Part shown: piece by piece, positions 18,753 through 30,898 of the stretch | How the letters are laid out: each line of letters opens with the position of its first letter | Numbering within the stretch: the stretch's first letter is position 1 | DNA from: Amycolatopsis thermophila | Lineage (GTDB): Bacteria > Actinomycetota > Actinomycetes > Mycobacteriales > Pseudonocardiaceae | Direction of reading: 5' to 3' | Assembly (NCBI RefSeq): GCF_030814215.1 | Contig: NZ_JAUSUT010000001.1 | Span: 1,550,001 to 1,614,000, forward strand | DNA: 64,000 nucleotides | Position numbers and translations under genes: made by a program | Notes under the pieces: generated by a model | Databases searched by the model: none | The model's input: only the letters and a program-made list of their open reading frames with translations | Told to the model about the DNA's origin: nothing

Positions 18753-18938
18753 CTACCAGCTGGACTTCGACACACCGGGCAGCTCGCCCGCGTGCGCCAT
18801 CTCGCGCAGGCAAACCCGGCACAGTCCGAACTTGCGGAACACCGAGTGGGGCCGGCCGCACTTGTTGCAGCGCGTGTAGGCACGCACCTTGAACTTCGGC
18901 TTGCGGGCCGCCTTGGCGATCAGAGCCTTCTTGGCCAT
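18753..18938 (-). CDS. rpsN: 30S ribosomal protein S14, zinc-binding (type Z)
   Basis: S14 is part of the 30S head. The 61-residue form carries Cys24-x2-Cys27 and Cys40-x2-Cys43, the zinc site of the type Z protein. It starts [20 protein letters not shown]. The ATG overlaps the rplE stop by one base (TGATG). Actinobacteria often carry a second zinc-free S14 elsewhere for zinc starvation; none is in this window. Confidence 0.98.
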   Translation of the reverse strand: MAKKALIAKAARKPKFKVRAYTRCNKCGRPHSVFRKFGLCRVCLREMAHAGELPGVSKSSW

Positions 18939-19501
18939 CAGTTCTCCTTGAACGGGAAGCCGAGCTTGCGGAGCAGTGCGCGGCCCTCGTCGTCGGTGGT
19001 AGCGGTGGTGACAACGGTGACGTCCATGCCGCGCGGGCGGTCGATGGAGTCGGGGTCGATCTCGTGGAACATCGACTGCTCGTTGAGACCGAAGGTGTAG
19101 TTGCCGTTGCCGTCGAACTGCTTGGCCGACAGCCCGCGGAAGTCACGGATACGCGGCAGCGCGATGGTCAGCAGCCGGTCCAGGAACTCCCACATGCGGT
19201 CGCCGCGCAGGGTCACGCGCGCACCGATCGGCTGGCCCTCGCGCAGCTTGAACTGCGCGATGGACTTGCGCGCCCGGCGCACCTCGGGCTTCTGACCGGT
19301 GATGGCCGCGAGGTCGCGGATCGCACCGTCGATCAGCTTGCTGTCCCGCGCGGCGTCGCCGACGCCCATGTTGACGACGACCTTGACCACGCCCGGGATC
19401 TGGTGGACGTTCTCGTAGCCGAACTCGCCACGGAGCTCGCCCTTGATCTCTTCGCGGTACCGCGTCTTCAACCGCGGCACGATCTTCTCTGCGGTCGTCA
19501 T
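18938..19501 (-). CDS. rplE: 50S ribosomal protein L5
   Basis: L5 binds 5S rRNA and contacts P-site tRNA and S13. The 187 residues contain [19 protein letters not shown] and [25 protein letters not shown] family blocks. It overlaps rpsN and rplX by one base on each side, a tight coupling typical of this cluster. Confidence 0.98.
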   Translation of the reverse strand: MTTAEKIVPRLKTRYREEIKGELRGEFGYENVHQIPGVVKVVVNMGVGDAARDSKLIDGAIRDLAAITGQKPEVRRARKSIAQFKLREGQPIGARVTLRGDRMWEFLDRLLTIALPRIRDFRGLSAKQFDGNGNYTFGLNEQSMFHEIDPDSIDRPRGMDVTVVTTATTDDEGRALLRKLGFPFKEN

Positions 19502-19815
19502 CAGATGTCCTTACCGGTCCGGCGCGAGATGCGAACCTTCTTGCCGTCCTCGCCGATGCGGTAGCCCACGCGGGTCGGCTTGCCGTCGGAGTCCACGACC
19601 ATCACGTTCGACACGTGGATCGGGGCCTCCTGGGTCACGATGCCGCCGGACTGCGCGCCGCGCTGGGTCTGCGAGATCCGGGTGTGCTTCTTGATCCGGT
19701 TCACGCCCTCGACCAGCACCCGCTGGCGCTCCGGGTAGGCCTTGATGACCTTGCCCTTGGCGCCCTTGTCCTTACCGGCGATGACGACGACCGTGTCGCC
19801 CTTCTTCACCTTCAT
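19501..19815 (-). CDS. rplX: 50S ribosomal protein L24
   Basis: L24 is an assembly initiator at the exit-tunnel rim. The 104 residues start [23 protein letters not shown], the KOW motif, and continue with [11 protein letters not shown]. It is coupled by one-base overlaps to rplN upstream and rplE downstream. Confidence 0.98.
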   Translation of the reverse strand: MKVKKGDTVVVIAGKDKGAKGKVIKAYPERQRVLVEGVNRIKKHTRISQTQRGAQSGGIVTQEAPIHVSNVMVVDSDGKPTRVGYRIGEDGKKVRISRRTGKDI

Positions 19816-20183
19816 CAGAGCACCTCCGGCGCCAGCGAGATGATCTTCATGAACTTGCGGTCACGCAGCTCGCGGCCGACCGGGCCGAAGATGCGGGTAC
19901 CGCGCGGCTCGTTGTCGTTCTTGATGAGCACCGCGGCGTTCTCGTCGAACTTGATGTAGGAGCCGTCCGGGCGACGCCGCTCCTTCGTCGTGCGGACGAC
20001 GACGGCCTTGACCACGTCACCCTTCTTCACCCCGGCAGCCGGGATGGCGTCCTTGACGGTGGCGACGATGATGTCGCCGATACCCGCGTAGCGCCGTCCC
20101 GAGCCACCGAGCACGCGGATGCAGAGGATCTCCTTGGCACCCGTGTTGTCGGCGACTCGCAGCCGCGACTCCTGCTGGATCAC
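19815..20183 (-). CDS. rplN: 50S ribosomal protein L14
   Basis: L14 forms inter-subunit bridges with 16S rRNA. The 122 residues start [20 protein letters not shown] and contain the signature ending in [30 protein letters not shown] sequence. It begins the rplN-rplX-rplE run after an 82-base gap from rpsQ. Confidence 0.98.
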   Translation of the reverse strand: MIQQESRLRVADNTGAKEILCIRVLGGSGRRYAGIGDIIVATVKDAIPAAGVKKGDVVKAVVVRTTKERRRPDGSYIKFDENAAVLIKNDNEPRGTRIFGPVGRELRDRKFMKIISLAPEVL

Positions 20184-20265
20184 GTCAACTCCTGTATGTC
20201 GCGCCGGTTCTCACCCGTTTGCGATGAGCCTGGCGGAACGGAGGAGGCCCGAGGTGGGCCTCCGA

Positions 20266-20571
20266 TTACTTGGCCTTCTCCACGATCCGCACGAGCCGCC
20301 ACCGCTTGGTGGCCGAGGTCGGGCGGGTCTCCATGAGGATCACGCGGTCACCGATGCCGGCGGTGTTCTCCTCGTCGTGCGCCTTCACCTTGCTGGTGGA
20401 GCGGAGAACCTTGCCGTAACGGCGGTGCTTCTTGCGGTCCTCGAGCTCGACCACGATCGTCTTGTCCATCTTGTCCGAGACGACGTAGCCCTCGCGGACC
20501 TTCCGGTAGTTGCGACCGGACTCGGCACTCTGCACCGGCTGCGCGGCGAGCTCTGGGGTCTGCTCACTCAT
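20266..20571 (-). CDS. rpsQ: 30S ribosomal protein S17
   Basis: S17 is a primary 16S rRNA-binding OB-fold protein. The 101 residues include an N-terminal extension of about 18 residues ([20 protein letters not shown]) before the core [21 protein letters not shown]. The ATG overlaps the rpmC stop by one base. Confidence 0.98.
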   Translation of the reverse strand: MSEQTPELAAQPVQSAESGRNYRKVREGYVVSDKMDKTIVVELEDRKKHRRYGKVLRSTSKVKAHDEENTAGIGDRVILMETRPTSATKRWRLVRIVEKAK

Positions 20572-20818
20572 CAGGCAGCACCTTCTTCATTCTCGGCGTC
20601 GGGGGAAACGGACAGGCCGAGCTCGCGCTCCCGCATGACCGTGTAGATCCGAGCGATGTCGGCACGGACGGTGCGGAGGCGGCGGTTGTTGTCCAGCTGC
20701 CCGGTGGCCATCTGGAAGCGGAGGTTGAACAGCTCCTCCTTGGCCTCCTTCAGGCGCAGCACGAGCTCCTCGTTGGTGAGCTCACGCAGCTCTGCGGCGG
20801 CGACACCAGCCTGCGCCA

Positions 20819-20819
<1 letters not shown>
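20571..20819 (-). CDS. rpmC: 50S ribosomal protein L29
   Basis: L29 lies by the exit tunnel and helps form the docking site for the signal recognition particle. The 82-residue coiled-coil protein has [26 protein letters not shown]. An acidic tail ([13 protein letters not shown]) extends it slightly beyond the usual length. It is coupled to rplP and rpsQ. Confidence 0.97.
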
Positions 20820-21238
<419 letters not shown>

Positions 21239-21241
21239 GCC

Positions 21242-22087
21242 TCAGCCCTCCGTCTTCTCGGCCGCGTCCGGCGAGCCCTGCGCGGGCGCCTCGCTGGTCG
21301 CGACATCCGTGTCGGCCTTCGCGGCGGCAGCGGCGCGGCCGGCTTCGGTCGAGGTCGGCGTCGTGCCCTGCGCGCCGGACCGGCGCGGGCGCGACGGACG
21401 CTCCCGGCGCGGACGCTCGTTGGCGGCCGCGGCGTCCCGCTCGGCCTTGGCCTTCAGGCCGCCGACCAGGTCGCCCTTGTAGATCCACACCTTCACGCCG
21501 ATGCGGCCGAAGGTGGTGCGGGCCTCGAAGAAGCCGTAGTCGATGTCCGCGCGCAGCGTGTGCAGCGGGACCCGGCCGTCGCGGTAGTGCTCCGACCGCG
21601 ACATCTCGGCACCGCCGAGACGGCCGCTGCACTGCACGCGGATGCCCTTGACCTGCGACGAGCGCATGGTCGTCTGGATCGCCTTGCGCATCGCGCGGCG
21701 GAACGCCACGCGGTTGGACAGCTGCTCGGCGACACCCTGCGCGACGAGCTGGGCGTCGGCCTCGGGGTTCTTGACCTCGAGGATGTTCAGCTGCACCTGC
21801 TTGCCGGTCAGCTTCTCCAGCGAGCCGCGGATCCGGTCGGCCTCCGCACCGCGGCGGCCGATCACGATGCCCGGGCGCGCGGTGTGGATGTCGACGCGCA
21901 CGCGGTCACGGGTGCGCTCGATCTCGACCTTGGAGATGCCGGCGCGCTCCATGCCCGTGGAGAGCAGCTTGCGGATCTTGACGTCCTCGGCCACGTACTC
22001 CGCGTACTGCTTGTCGGCGTACCAGCGCGACTTCCAGTCCGTGGTGATTCCCAGCCGGAAGCCGTGCGGGTTGATCTTCTGGCCCAC
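21242..22087 (-). CDS. rpsC: 30S ribosomal protein S3
   Basis: S3 lines the mRNA entry channel and has helicase activity with S4 and S5. The 281 residues start (GTG) [20 protein letters not shown], with a KH domain ([19 protein letters not shown]) in the first half. About 65 C-terminal residues are low-complexity Arg/Ala/Glu, an actinobacterial extension. The start overlaps the rplV stop by one base. Confidence 0.98.
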   Translation of the reverse strand: MGQKINPHGFRLGITTDWKSRWYADKQYAEYVAEDVKIRKLLSTGMERAGISKVEIERTRDRVRVDIHTARPGIVIGRRGAEADRIRGSLEKLTGKQVQLNILEVKNPEADAQLVAQGVAEQLSNRVAFRRAMRKAIQTTMRSSQVKGIRVQCSGRLGGAEMSRSEHYRDGRVPLHTLRADIDYGFFEARTTFGRIGVKVWIYKGDLVGGLKAKAERDAAAANERPRRERPSRPRRSGAQGTTPTSTEAGRAAAAAKADTDVATSEAPAQGSPDAAEKTEG

Positions 22088-22488
22088 TAGCGGCCACCTG
22101 CCTTCTTCTTACCGCTCTTCTTCGCTTCCGGACGCGAAACGACCTCGACCGTGATGTGGCTGGTCCGCTTGCGGATCCGGTACGCACGGCCCTGGGCGCG
22201 CGGCTGGATGCGCTTGAGGGTCGGCCCCTCGTCGGCGTACGCGTTCTTGACGAACAGCGTGTCCGGGTCCAGGTTGAGGTTGTTCTCAGCGTTGGCCACG
22301 GCGCTCGCGAGCACCTTCGCCACCGGCTGGCTCGCCGCGTACGGCGAGAACCGGAGCACGGCGAGGGCTTCGGCGGCGCTAAGACCCTTGATCAGCTCGA
22401 TCACCCGGCGCACCTTCGTCGGCGAGTCCCGGACGAAGCGAGCCCGCGCCACGGCCACCTGGGCCGGAGCGGTTTCTGGGGCTGTCAT
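22087..22488 (-). CDS. rplV: 50S ribosomal protein L22
   Basis: L22 lines the exit tunnel; its long loop is where some macrolide-resistance changes fall. The 133 residues contain [19 protein letters not shown] and [19 protein letters not shown]. The loop region around [11 protein letters not shown] looks wild type. It follows rpsS and overlaps rpsC. Confidence 0.98.
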   Translation of the reverse strand: MTAPETAPAQVAVARARFVRDSPTKVRRVIELIKGLSAAEALAVLRFSPYAASQPVAKVLASAVANAENNLNLDPDTLFVKNAYADEGPTLKRIQPRAQGRAYRIRKRTSHITVEVVSRPEAKKSGKKKAGGR

Positions 22489-22519
22489 CGCTTGCTTTCC
22501 CTAACTCTCGTGTGCCCGC

Positions 22520-22801
22520 TCAGCGGCGGCGCGACTTCCGGTCATCCTTGACGTGACCCTTGAAGGTCCGCGTCGGGGCGAACTCGCCGAGCTTGTGGCC
22601 CACCATGGCCTCGCTGACGAACACCGGCACGTGCTTGCGGCCGTCGTGCACCGCGATGGTGTGACCCAGCATGTCCGGGATGATCGTGGACCGGCGGGAC
22701 CACGTCTTGATCACGGTCTTCTTGCCCGACTCGTTGAGCGCGTCCACCTTCTTGAGCAGGTGGTCGTCCACGAACGGGCCCTTCTTAAGGCTGCGCGGCA
22801 T
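22520..22801 (-). CDS. rpsS: 30S ribosomal protein S19
   Basis: S19 is in the 30S head beside S13. The 93 residues start [20 protein letters not shown] and contain [31 protein letters not shown] sequence. It sits in the usual place between rplB and rplV. Confidence 0.98.
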   Translation of the reverse strand: MPRSLKKGPFVDDHLLKKVDALNESGKKTVIKTWSRRSTIIPDMLGHTIAVHDGRKHVPVFVSEAMVGHKLGEFAPTRTFKGHVKDDRKSRRR

Positions 22802-22819
22802 GTTCTCTTACCTCCCTGC

Positions 22820-23653
22820 TCAGCGCTTCTTGCCGGTACGCCGGCGGCGGACGATCAGTGCGTCGGACGGCTTGCGACGGCGGGTGCGGCCCTCCGGCTT
22901 GCCGTTCGGGTTGACCGGGTGGCGGCCACCCGAGGTCTTGCCCTCACCACCACCGTGCGGGTGGTCGACCGGGTTCATGACGACACCGCGGACGGTCGGG
23001 CGCTTGCCGCGCCAGCGGTTGCGGCCCGCCTTGCCCCAGTTGATGTTGGCGTGCTCGGAGTTGCCGACCTCGCCGACCGTGGCGCGGTTGCGCACGTCCA
23101 CGTTGCGGATTTCGCCCGAGGGCATCCGCAGCTGGGCGTACGGACCGTCCTTGGCCACCAGCTGCACGCGGGCACCGGCCGAGCGGGCGATCTTCGCGCC
23201 GCCACCGGGGCGCAGCTCGATCGCGTGCACCACGGTGCCGACCGGGATGTTGCGCAGCGGCAGGTTGTTGCCCGGTTTGATGTCGGCGCGCGGGCCGCTC
23301 TCCACCTTGTCGCCCTGCTTGAGCTTGTCGGGGGCGATGATGTAGCGCTTCTCGCCGTCGACGTAGTGCAGCAGCGCGATGCGGGCGGACCGGTTCGGGT
23401 CGTACTCGATGTGCGCGACCTTGGCCGGGATGCCGTCCTTGTCGTTGCGCCGGAAGTCGATGACCCGGTAGGCCCGCTTGTGGCCGCCACCCTTGTGCCG
23501 GGTGGTGATCTTGCCCGAGGAGTTGCGGCCGCCGCTCTTGCTCAGCGGGCGCAGCAGCGACTTCTCCGGCTCCGACCGGGTGATCTCGGCGAAGTCCGAC
23601 ACGCTCGAGCCACGGCGGCCCGGAGTCGTCGGCTTGTACTTACGAATACCCAT
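22820..23653 (-). CDS. rplB: 50S ribosomal protein L2
   Basis: L2 is needed for subunit joining and peptidyl transfer. The 277 residues start [15 protein letters not shown] and contain [15 protein letters not shown], with the conserved His of the L2 signature. The C-terminal RRRRTGKKR tail is normal. Confidence 0.98.
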   Translation of the reverse strand: MGIRKYKPTTPGRRGSSVSDFAEITRSEPEKSLLRPLSKSGGRNSSGKITTRHKGGGHKRAYRVIDFRRNDKDGIPAKVAHIEYDPNRSARIALLHYVDGEKRYIIAPDKLKQGDKVESGPRADIKPGNNLPLRNIPVGTVVHAIELRPGGGAKIARSAGARVQLVAKDGPYAQLRMPSGEIRNVDVRNRATVGEVGNSEHANINWGKAGRNRWRGKRPTVRGVVMNPVDHPHGGGEGKTSGGRHPVNPNGKPEGRTRRRKPSDALIVRRRRTGKKR

Positions 23654-23668
23654 GACAGCTTCCGTCCC

Positions 23669-23980
23669 TTACGCGGCGGGTCCGCCGAAGATCTCGATCG
23701 GCTTGCTCTCGGCGGACAGCGTCACGACGGCGCGCTTGACGTCCTTGCGCTTGCCGAAGCCGTAGCGGGTCCGCTTGCGCTTGCCCTGCCGGTTCAGCGT
23801 GTTCACGCTGACGACCTTGACGCCGAAGATCTGCTCGACGGCGATCTTGATCTGCGTCTTGTTGGCGTCCGGCCGGACCACGAACGTGTACTTGTGGTCC
23901 TCGAGGAGCCCGTAGGACTTCTCGGAGATCACCGGCGCGAGCACGATGTCACGAGGGTCCGGGATGGCAACGCTGCTCAC
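23669..23980 (-). CDS. rplW: 50S ribosomal protein L23
   Basis: L23 at the tunnel exit docks trigger factor and SRP. The 103 residues (GTG start) contain [25 protein letters not shown] and [21 protein letters not shown]. The start overlaps the rplD stop by four bases. Confidence 0.98.
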   Translation of the reverse strand: MSSVAIPDPRDIVLAPVISEKSYGLLEDHKYTFVVRPDANKTQIKIAVEQIFGVKVVSVNTLNRQGKRKRTRYGFGKRKDVKRAVVTLSAESKPIEIFGGPAA

Positions 23981-24659
23981 TGCGCTTCACTCCCTTCAAC
24001 CTCACTCGACCGCGCGGAAGCCTTGGCCGCCTTGCCCTTGACCGGGCCGGCGATGAAGGCGTCGTACGCGGCCTTGGTGAACACCACGTCGTCGTTGACC
24101 AGCACGTCGTAGGTGTTGAGCTGGTCCGGGTTGATCAGGTGCACGTTCGGCAGGTTGCGGGCCGACAGCCAGCCCTGCTCGTCCTCGCGGTGCAGCACGA
24201 CCAGCAGGCGCTTGGCCTGGGTCACGGCGGCGAGGGCCTGCTTCGCCTCCTTGGTGGAGGGCTTCTCGCCCGACACCAGCTCGGTGATGACGTGCACCTG
24301 GCCGGCGCGCGCCCGGTCGGAGAGGGCACCGCGCAGGGCGGCGGCCTTCATCTTCTTCGGGGTGCGCTGGGTGTAGTCGCGCGGCGTGGGGCCGTGGACG
24401 GTGCCACCACCGGCGAACTGCGGGGCGCGGGTCGAACCCTGGCGGGCGCGGCCGGTGCCCTTCTGGCGGTACGGCTTCTTGCCGCCACCGGAGACCTCAC
24501 CGCGGGTCTTCGTGTCGTGCGTGCCCTGGCGCGCGGCGGCCTGCTGGGCCACCACGACCTGGTGCATCAGCGGCACGTTGGCCTGCACGTCGAAGATGTC
24601 GGCGGGGAGCTCGACGGTGCCCTCGGCGCTGCCGGCCGGGGTCTTCAGCTCGACGCTGG

Positions 24660-24663
<4 letters not shown>
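23977..24663 (-). CDS. rplD: 50S ribosomal protein L4
   Basis: L4 extends a loop into the exit tunnel. The 228 residues contain [25 protein letters not shown], the tunnel-loop motif, and [15 protein letters not shown] sequence. L4 is a leader-binding regulator of the S10 operon in gammaproteobacteria; no such leader is evident here. It overlaps rplC and rplW by four bases each. Confidence 0.98.
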
Positions 24664-25316
<653 letters not shown>

Positions 25317-25347
25317 GAGTCTCTTATCTCCGCCGCTCGCCCAACGC

Positions 25348-25653
25348 TTACTGGATGTTGACGTCGACGCTCGCCGGGAGGTCGATGCGCATGAGCGCGT
25401 CGACCGTCTTCGGCGTCGGGTCGAGGATGTCGATCAGCCGCTTGTGCGTGCGCATCTCGAAGTGCTCGCGCGAGTCCTTGTACTTGTGCGGCGAGCGGAT
25501 GACGCAGTAAACGTTCTTCTCGGTGGGCAGCGGCACAGGTCCGACGACCGAGGCGCCGGTGCGCGTCACCGTCTCGACGATCTTGCGCGCGCTGGCATCG
25601 ATCGCCTCGTGGTCGTAGGCCTTGAGCCTGATGCGGATCTTCTGTCCCGCCAT
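25348..25653 (-). CDS. rpsJ: 30S ribosomal protein S10
   Basis: S10 is part of the 30S head and also, as NusE, binds NusB and NusG in transcription. The 101 residues start [22 protein letters not shown] and contain [19 protein letters not shown]. It is the first gene of the long S10/spc unit. Confidence 0.98.
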
Positions 25654-25895
25654 GGTCGCAGCTCGTTCCTTCGTCTTGTGCCGCTATCTCTACCGGCACT
25701 TTCGCGCCGGTTTCCGCACGTCAACGCCCTCGCGTCCGATCCACGCGGTCGGGCGTGTCGCGCCCGCTGCGCAGACTGATCCCGTAGCAGGAATCGTCGT
25801 CGTGCCGGTTGGTCTTCACCGCGAGACGGCCGTGCCGGCCATCTGCGCGCCCGTGCTCTCCCCCTGGGATACCCACGGACCAAGGCCACTCGCGC

Positions 25896-25933
25896 CGGGG
25901 CGGCCGAATCTGCGAGAGATATCGGCCGCCCCG
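25896..25933. terminator. Second hairpin in the tuf-rpsJ gap
   Basis: Arms 25896-25907 and 25922-25933 form a perfect 12-bp stem (CGGGGCGGCCGA) with a 14-base loop. It may back up the tuf terminator or belong to the S10 leader. Confidence 0.5.
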
Positions 25934-25975
25934 CAACGAGCAACTCAACTAGTGTCGCACACGTGGTTCCACAAC

Positions 25976-26010
25976 CCGGCCCCGGGGTGCTATAAGCCTC
26001 CCGGGGCCGG
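25976..26010 (-). terminator. tuf terminator hairpin
   Basis: Arms 25976-25986 and 26000-26010 form a perfect 11-bp GC stem (CCGGCCCCGGG) with a 13-base loop, beginning 6 bases after the tuf stop on the minus strand. Confidence 0.7.
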
Positions 26011-26016
26011 ATGGAA

Positions 26017-27210
26017 TCACTTGATGATCTTGGTGACCTGGCCAGCGCCGACGGTCCGGCCACCCTCACGGATGGCGAACCGCAGACCCTCGTCCATGGC
26101 GACCGGCTGGATGAGCTGCACCTTGATCTCGGTGTTGTCACCCGGCATGACCATCTCGGTGCCCTCGGGGAGGGTGACGACACCGGTCACGTCGGTCGTG
26201 CGGAAGTAGAACTGCGGGCGGTAGTTGTTGAAGAACGGCGTGTGCCGGCCACCCTCGTCCTTGGACAGGATGTAGACCGAGCCCTCGAACTCCGTGTGCG
26301 GAGTCGTGGTGCCGGGCTTCACGACGACCTGGCCGCGCTCGACGTCCTCGCGCTTGATGCCACGCAGCAGCAGACCGACGTTGTCACCGGCCTGGCCCGA
26401 GTCGAGCAGCTTGCGGAACATCTCGACACCGGTGACGGTGGTCTTGGTCGACTTCTCGCGGATACCCACGATCTCGACCTCTTCGTTGACGTTGATCTGG
26501 CCGCGCTCCACACGACCGGTCACGACGGTGCCGCGGCCGGTGATGGTGAAGACGTCCTCGATCGGCATCAGGAACGGCTTGTCGAGGTCACGCACCGGGT
26601 CCGGCACGTTGTCGTCGACGGCCTGCATGAGCTCGAGAACCGACTCGGCCCACTTGGCGTCGCCCTCGAGGGCCTTGAGGCCGGAGACCTTGACCACGGG
26701 GGCGTCGTCGCCGGGGAACTCCTGCGAGGACAGCAGCTCGCGGACCTCCAGCTCGACGAGCTCGAGGATCTCCTCGTCGTCGACCATGTCGGCCTTGTTC
26801 AGCGCCACCACGATGTAGGGCACGCCGACCTGGCGGGCGAGCAGCACGTGCTCGCGGGTCTGCGGCATCGGGCCGTCGGTCGCGGCGACCACCAGGATCG
26901 CGCCGTCCATCTGGGCGGCACCGGTGATCATGTTCTTGATGTAGTCCGCGTGACCGGGGGCGTCCACGTGGGCGTAGTGACGCTTCTCGGTCTGGTACTC
27001 GACGTGCGAGATGTTGATCGTGATACCGCGCTGCTTCTCTTCCGGCGCGTTGTCGATCTGGTCGAACGCCCGGGACTCGTTGAGCTCCGGGTACTTGTCG
27101 TGCAGAACCTTGGTGATCGCCGCGGTCAGCGTGGTCTTGCCGTGGTCGACGTGACCGATGGTCCCGATGTTGACGTGCGGCTTGCTCCGCTCGAACTTCG
27201 CCTTCGCCAC
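26017..27210 (-). CDS. tuf: Elongation factor Tu
   Basis: EF-Tu delivers aminoacyl-tRNA to the ribosome using GTP. The 397-residue protein has the G1 motif GHVDHGKT at residues 19-26, [16 protein letters not shown], and domain 2 and 3 sequences such as [22 protein letters not shown] blocks. The start is GTG with AGGAGGAC upstream. It is the last gene of the str operon after fusA. Confidence 0.99.
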   Translation of the reverse strand: MAKAKFERSKPHVNIGTIGHVDHGKTTLTAAITKVLHDKYPELNESRAFDQIDNAPEEKQRGITINISHVEYQTEKRHYAHVDAPGHADYIKNMITGAAQMDGAILVVAATDGPMPQTREHVLLARQVGVPYIVVALNKADMVDDEEILELVELEVRELLSSQEFPGDDAPVVKVSGLKALEGDAKWAESVLELMQAVDDNVPDPVRDLDKPFLMPIEDVFTITGRGTVVTGRVERGQINVNEEVEIVGIREKSTKTTVTGVEMFRKLLDSGQAGDNVGLLLRGIKREDVERGQVVVKPGTTTPHTEFEGSVYILSKDEGGRHTPFFNNYRPQFYFRTTDVTGVVTLPEGTEMVMPGDNTEIKVQLIQPVAMDEGLRFAIREGGRTVGAGQVTKIIK

Positions 27211-27341
27211 TGGAATGTCCTCCTGGACTCTTGCTTTGCTTCACCGGCCGACGTGGCTTAGTCGGACAGCGACTCAATCTGGTCGGTTGTGCGGACCTTA
27301 GGGGAGGCCCCGTTCGCGCCCGCGTTGGGTGCTCGAGGGCG

Positions 27342-29441
27342 TTACTCCCCCGTCGCCTTCGCGATGATCTCCTTCGCGACGTTCGAGGGAACCTCGGCGT
27401 AGGAGTCGAACGTCATCGAGTAGTTCGCCCGACCCTGGGTCCTGGACCGCAGGTCGCCGACGTACCCGAACATCTCGGACAGCGGAACCAGTGCCTTCAC
27501 GACTCGGGTGCCTGCCCGCTCGTCCATGGCCTGGATCTGGCCACGGCGAGAGTTGAGGTCGCCGATGACGTCACCCATGTAGTCCTCGGGGGTGGTCACC
27601 TCGACGGCCATGACCGGCTCGAGCAGAACCGGGCTGGCCTGGCGCGCGGCCTCCTTGAGCGCCATGGAACCGGCGATCTTGAAGGCCATTTCCGACGAGT
27701 CGACCTCGTGGTACGCACCGTCCAACAGGGTCACCTTCAGCCCGACCAGCGGGTATCCGGCGAGGACACCGTACTGCATGGCGTCCTGGGCACCGGCGTC
27801 CACCGACGGGATGTACTCCCGCGGCACGCGGCCACCGGTGACCTTGTTGTCGAACTCGTAGAGGGCGCCGTCGCCAGTGGACAGCGGCTCCAGCTTGATG
27901 ATCACGCGCGCGAACTGACCGGAGCCACCGGTCTGCTTCTTGTGCGTGTACTCGTACTTCTCGACCGTGCGGCGGATCGTCTCGCGGTAGGCGACCTGCG
28001 GCTTACCGATGTTCGCCTCGACCTTGTAGTCGGACTTCATGCGGTTCACCAGCACCTCGAGGTGCAGCTCGCCCATGCCCGCGATGATCGTCTGGCCGGT
28101 CTCCTCGTCCAGCTGGACCTGGAAGGTGGGGTCCTCCTCGGCCAGCTTCTGGATCGCGGTCGACAGCTTCTCCTGGTCGGCCTTCGTCTTGGGCTCGATG
28201 GCCACCTTGATGACCGGCTCCGGGAAGGTCATCGACTCGAGCACGATCGGGTTCTGCGGGTCGCACAGGGTGTCACCGGTCGTGGTGTCCTTGAGGCCGA
28301 TGACCGCGTAGATGTGGCCGGCCTGGGCCTCGTCGACCGGGTTCTCCTTGTTGGAGTGCATCTGGAAGAGCTTCCCGATGCGCTCCTTGCGCTCCTTGGT
28401 CGAGTTGATGACCTGCGCGCCGGCGGCGACCTTGCCCGAGTACACCCGGACGTAGGTCAGCTTGCCGAAGAACGGGTGCGCGGCGATCTTGAACGCCAGT
28501 GCGGCGAACGGCTCCTCGACGGACGGCTTCCGCGACGCGGGGGTCTCACCGTCGGTGAGGGTGCCCTCGACGGCCGGGACGTCCAGCGGCGACGGCAGGT
28601 AGTCGATCACCGCGTCGAGCATGGGCTGCACGCCCTTGTTCTTGAACGCGGAGCCGCACAGCACCGGGTACGCCTCGCGGGCGACCGTCAGCTTGCGGAT
28701 ACCGGCCTTGATGTCGGCCTCGGACAGCTCCTCGCCGCCGAAGTACTTCTCCATCAGGGCGTCGTCGGTCTCCGCGACGGCCTCGATCAGCTTGTCGCGG
28801 TACTCGGCGGCCTTCTCGGCGAGGTCGGCCGGGATCTCCTCGACCTCGTAGTCCTCGCCCTTCTTGACCTCACCGCGCCAGGTCAGCGCCTTCATGCGGA
28901 CCAGGTCGATGACGCCCTGGAAGTCGCTCTCGGCGCCGATCGGCAGCTGGATCACCAGCGGGCGGGCGCCGAGGCGCTCCTCGATGGTGCGCACGGTGAA
29001 GTAGAAGTCCGCGCCCAGCTTGTCCATCTTGTTGACGAAGCAGATGCGCGGAACCTCGTACTTGTCGGCCTGGCGCCAGACCTGCTCGGACTGGGGCTCC
29101 ACACCCTCCTTGCCGTCGAAGACGGCAACGGCACCGTCGAGCACCCGCAGCGAACGCTCCACCTCGACGGTGAAGTCGACGTGGCCGGGGGTGTCGATGA
29201 TGTTGATCTGGTGGTCGGCCCAGAAGGTGGTGGTGGCAGCCGAGGTGATGGTGATACCCCGCTTCTGCTCCTCCTCCATCCAGTCCATCGTCGCGGCGCC
29301 GTCGTGCACCTCGCCGATCTTGTAGTTGATCCCGGTGTAGAACAGGATCCGCTCGGTGGTGGTGGTCTTACCGGCGTCGATGTGAGCCATGATGCCGATG
29401 TTGCGGACCTTGTTCAGGTCGGTCAGCACGTCGCGTGCCAC
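27342..29441 (-). CDS. fusA: Elongation factor G
   Basis: EF-G drives translocation with GTP hydrolysis. The 699-residue protein has AHIDAGKT at residues 19-26, the DTPGHVDF switch and NKMDKLGAD; domains III-V follow in full length. The start is GTG (before [13 protein letters not shown]). It lies 64 bases after rpsG and 131 bases before tuf. Confidence 0.99.
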   Translation of the reverse strand: MARDVLTDLNKVRNIGIMAHIDAGKTTTTERILFYTGINYKIGEVHDGAATMDWMEEEQKRGITITSAATTTFWADHQINIIDTPGHVDFTVEVERSLRVLDGAVAVFDGKEGVEPQSEQVWRQADKYEVPRICFVNKMDKLGADFYFTVRTIEERLGARPLVIQLPIGAESDFQGVIDLVRMKALTWRGEVKKGEDYEVEEIPADLAEKAAEYRDKLIEAVAETDDALMEKYFGGEELSEADIKAGIRKLTVAREAYPVLCGSAFKNKGVQPMLDAVIDYLPSPLDVPAVEGTLTDGETPASRKPSVEEPFAALAFKIAAHPFFGKLTYVRVYSGKVAAGAQVINSTKERKERIGKLFQMHSNKENPVDEAQAGHIYAVIGLKDTTTGDTLCDPQNPIVLESMTFPEPVIKVAIEPKTKADQEKLSTAIQKLAEEDPTFQVQLDEETGQTIIAGMGELHLEVLVNRMKSDYKVEANIGKPQVAYRETIRRTVEKYEYTHKKQTGGSGQFARVIIKLEPLSTGDGALYEFDNKVTGGRVPREYIPSVDAGAQDAMQYGVLAGYPLVGLKVTLLDGAYHEVDSSEMAFKIAGSMALKEAARQASPVLLEPVMAVEVTTPEDYMGDVIGDLNSRRGQIQAMDERAGTRVVKALVPLSEMFGYVGDLRSRTQGRANYSMTFDSYAEVPSNVAKEIIAKATGE

Positions 29442-29505
29442 TGCACTGTTCCCCTGTCTCGAAGCTTGGGGCCCGGCCTGGCTTGTCTCGGCAGCCGGGC
29501 TACGT

Positions 29506-29976
29506 TCACCACCGGTAGTGGGCGAACGCCTTGTTGGACTCGGCCATCTTGTGGGTGTCCTCGCGGCGCTTCACGCTGGCCCCGAGGCCGTTGCTCGCAT
29601 CGAGCAGCTCGTTCTGCAGGCGCTCGATCATCGTCTTCTCGCGGCGGGCGCGGGAGAAGGTGACGATCCACCGCAGCGCAAGGGTCGTCGAGCGGCCCGG
29701 CTTGACCTCGATCGGCACCTGGTAGGTGGCACCACCGACGCGGCGGCTCTTCACCTCGATGCTCGGCTTCACGTTGTCCAGCGCACGCTTGAGCGTGACG
29801 ACGGGGTCCGTGCCGGTCTTCTCGCGGGCGCCTTCCAGCGCGCCGTAGACGATGCGCTCGGCCAGCGAGCGCTTGCCGTCGGTCAGCACCTTGTTGATCA
29901 GCTGCGTGACCAGCGGAGAACCGTAAACCGGGTCGGAGATCAGCGGCCGCTTCGGGGCCGGACCCTTGCGGGGCAT
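29506..29976 (-). CDS. rpsG: 30S ribosomal protein S7
   Basis: S7 starts assembly of the 30S head and contacts E-site tRNA. The 156 residues start [20 protein letters not shown] and contain [31 protein letters not shown] sequence, ending [12 protein letters not shown]. The long open frame upstream reads through rpsL in another phase; ATG 29974-29976 is the family start and overlaps the rpsL stop by one base. Confidence 0.98.
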   Translation of the reverse strand: MPRKGPAPKRPLISDPVYGSPLVTQLINKVLTDGKRSLAERIVYGALEGAREKTGTDPVVTLKRALDNVKPSIEVKSRRVGGATYQVPIEVKPGRSTTLALRWIVTFSRARREKTMIERLQNELLDASNGLGASVKRREDTHKMAESNKAFAHYRW

Positions 29977-30350
29977 TAGCTCTTCTCCTTCTTCGCGCCG
30001 TACCGGCTGCGCGCCTGCTTGCGGTTCTTCACGCCCTGCGTGTCGAGCGAACCGCGGATGATCTTGTAGCGAACACCGGGCAGGTCCTTCACACGGCCGC
30101 CGCGCACGAGCACCATCGAGTGCTCCTGCAGGTTGTGACCCTCGCCCGGGATGTAGGCGGTGACCTCGATGCCGCTGGTCAGCTTCACACGCGCGACCTT
30201 GCGCAGCGCCGAGTTCGGCTTCTTGGGCGTCGTGGTGTACACGCGGGTGCACACGCCACGCCGCTGCGGACTCCCCTTGAGGGCCGCGGTCTTCTGCTTG
30301 GCAGCCTTGTCCTGGCGGCCCTTGCGGACCAGCTGCTGGATCGTGGGCAA
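29976..30350 (-). CDS. rpsL: 30S ribosomal protein S12
   Basis: S12 sits at the decoding centre. The 124 residues start (TTG) with [22 protein letters not shown] lies 8 bases before the TTG. Lys43 ([11 protein letters not shown]) and Lys88 ([12 protein letters not shown]) are both present, so the protein has the streptomycin-sensitive state at these sites. An 83-codon in-frame upstream extension is not homologous. It opens the str operon. Confidence 0.97.
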   Translation of the reverse strand: MPTIQQLVRKGRQDKAAKQKTAALKGSPQRRGVCTRVYTTTPKKPNSALRKVARVKLTSGIEVTAYIPGEGHNLQEHSMVLVRGGRVKDLPGVRYKIIRGSLDTQGVKNRKQARSRYGAKKEKS

Positions 30351-30898
30351 TGGACCAGCCTTCTGTCGCGTATTGCTTGTTCCGTCTGTGTTCTCCCCGG
30401 CCCCCGAGGTCGGGCGTGTCGGCCCGCGTCTGGGTCTGTCGACCGCTAACGTTCCCTCGGATTTCCGTGGATCTCCGCTTCGCCGCGGCCGTCGCCACGG
30501 TGCCGCAGCACCCCGCTTGGCCGAAAAGCACGCAGAGCGGCCCGACGCATGCCGGGCACAGTCGTCAAAGATACCCGCCCGTGCGGCACGCGACGACATC
30601 GGGGGTCCCTAACGGGCTCACGCCCCGGCTCCGGCGAGAAGGTGGTACCGGGAGTTTAGCGGAACCGCGGCCCCATGGGGCCTTTTCACCGCCCGGCGCA
30701 ACGCCGGCGGTTGTCGCGTTCGACCAGGTGGACGGCCAACTTCGGCACAGGTTCCAACGCCGGAATGGGCCGGGCAATTCCCGCTTGGCGAAATGCGCTC
30801 CGTCGAATCGGTGAGTTGCGGGTAAGCGCGCCCGCGCCGGACACGAGTGGTGCATGATCCGGTACCGAAGGTGCGTATTCACCACGGGGAGGGACTGC
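30351..30898. other. Divergent intergenic region between rpsL and a YbaB-like gene
   Basis: About 550 bases hold the leader and promoter of the str operon (minus) and the promoter of the secretion-substrate module (plus). A TTGACG is present on the minus strand near 30557-30562 without a clear -10. A GGCCCC/GGGGCC palindrome followed by TTTT lies at about 30670-30687. I see no convincing gene. Confidence 0.5.

Larger units (their letters stand above)
25654..26016 (-). promoter_or_regulatory. Leader and promoter region of the S10 operon
   Basis: About 363 bases between tuf and rpsJ. The tuf-proximal part holds two terminator-like hairpins. The rpsJ-proximal part contains TTGACG and a small hairpin (ACCGGC...GCCGGT) close to the gene, but I cannot match a -10 at correct spacing. 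A promoter and a leader of roughly 150-250 bases are expected here. Confidence 0.4.

Noticed and set aside
26017..30350. A second tuf or fusA copy or antibiotic-resistant variant of S12
   Set aside because: Only one copy of each is present here and S12 Lys43 and Lys88 are the sensitive residues.
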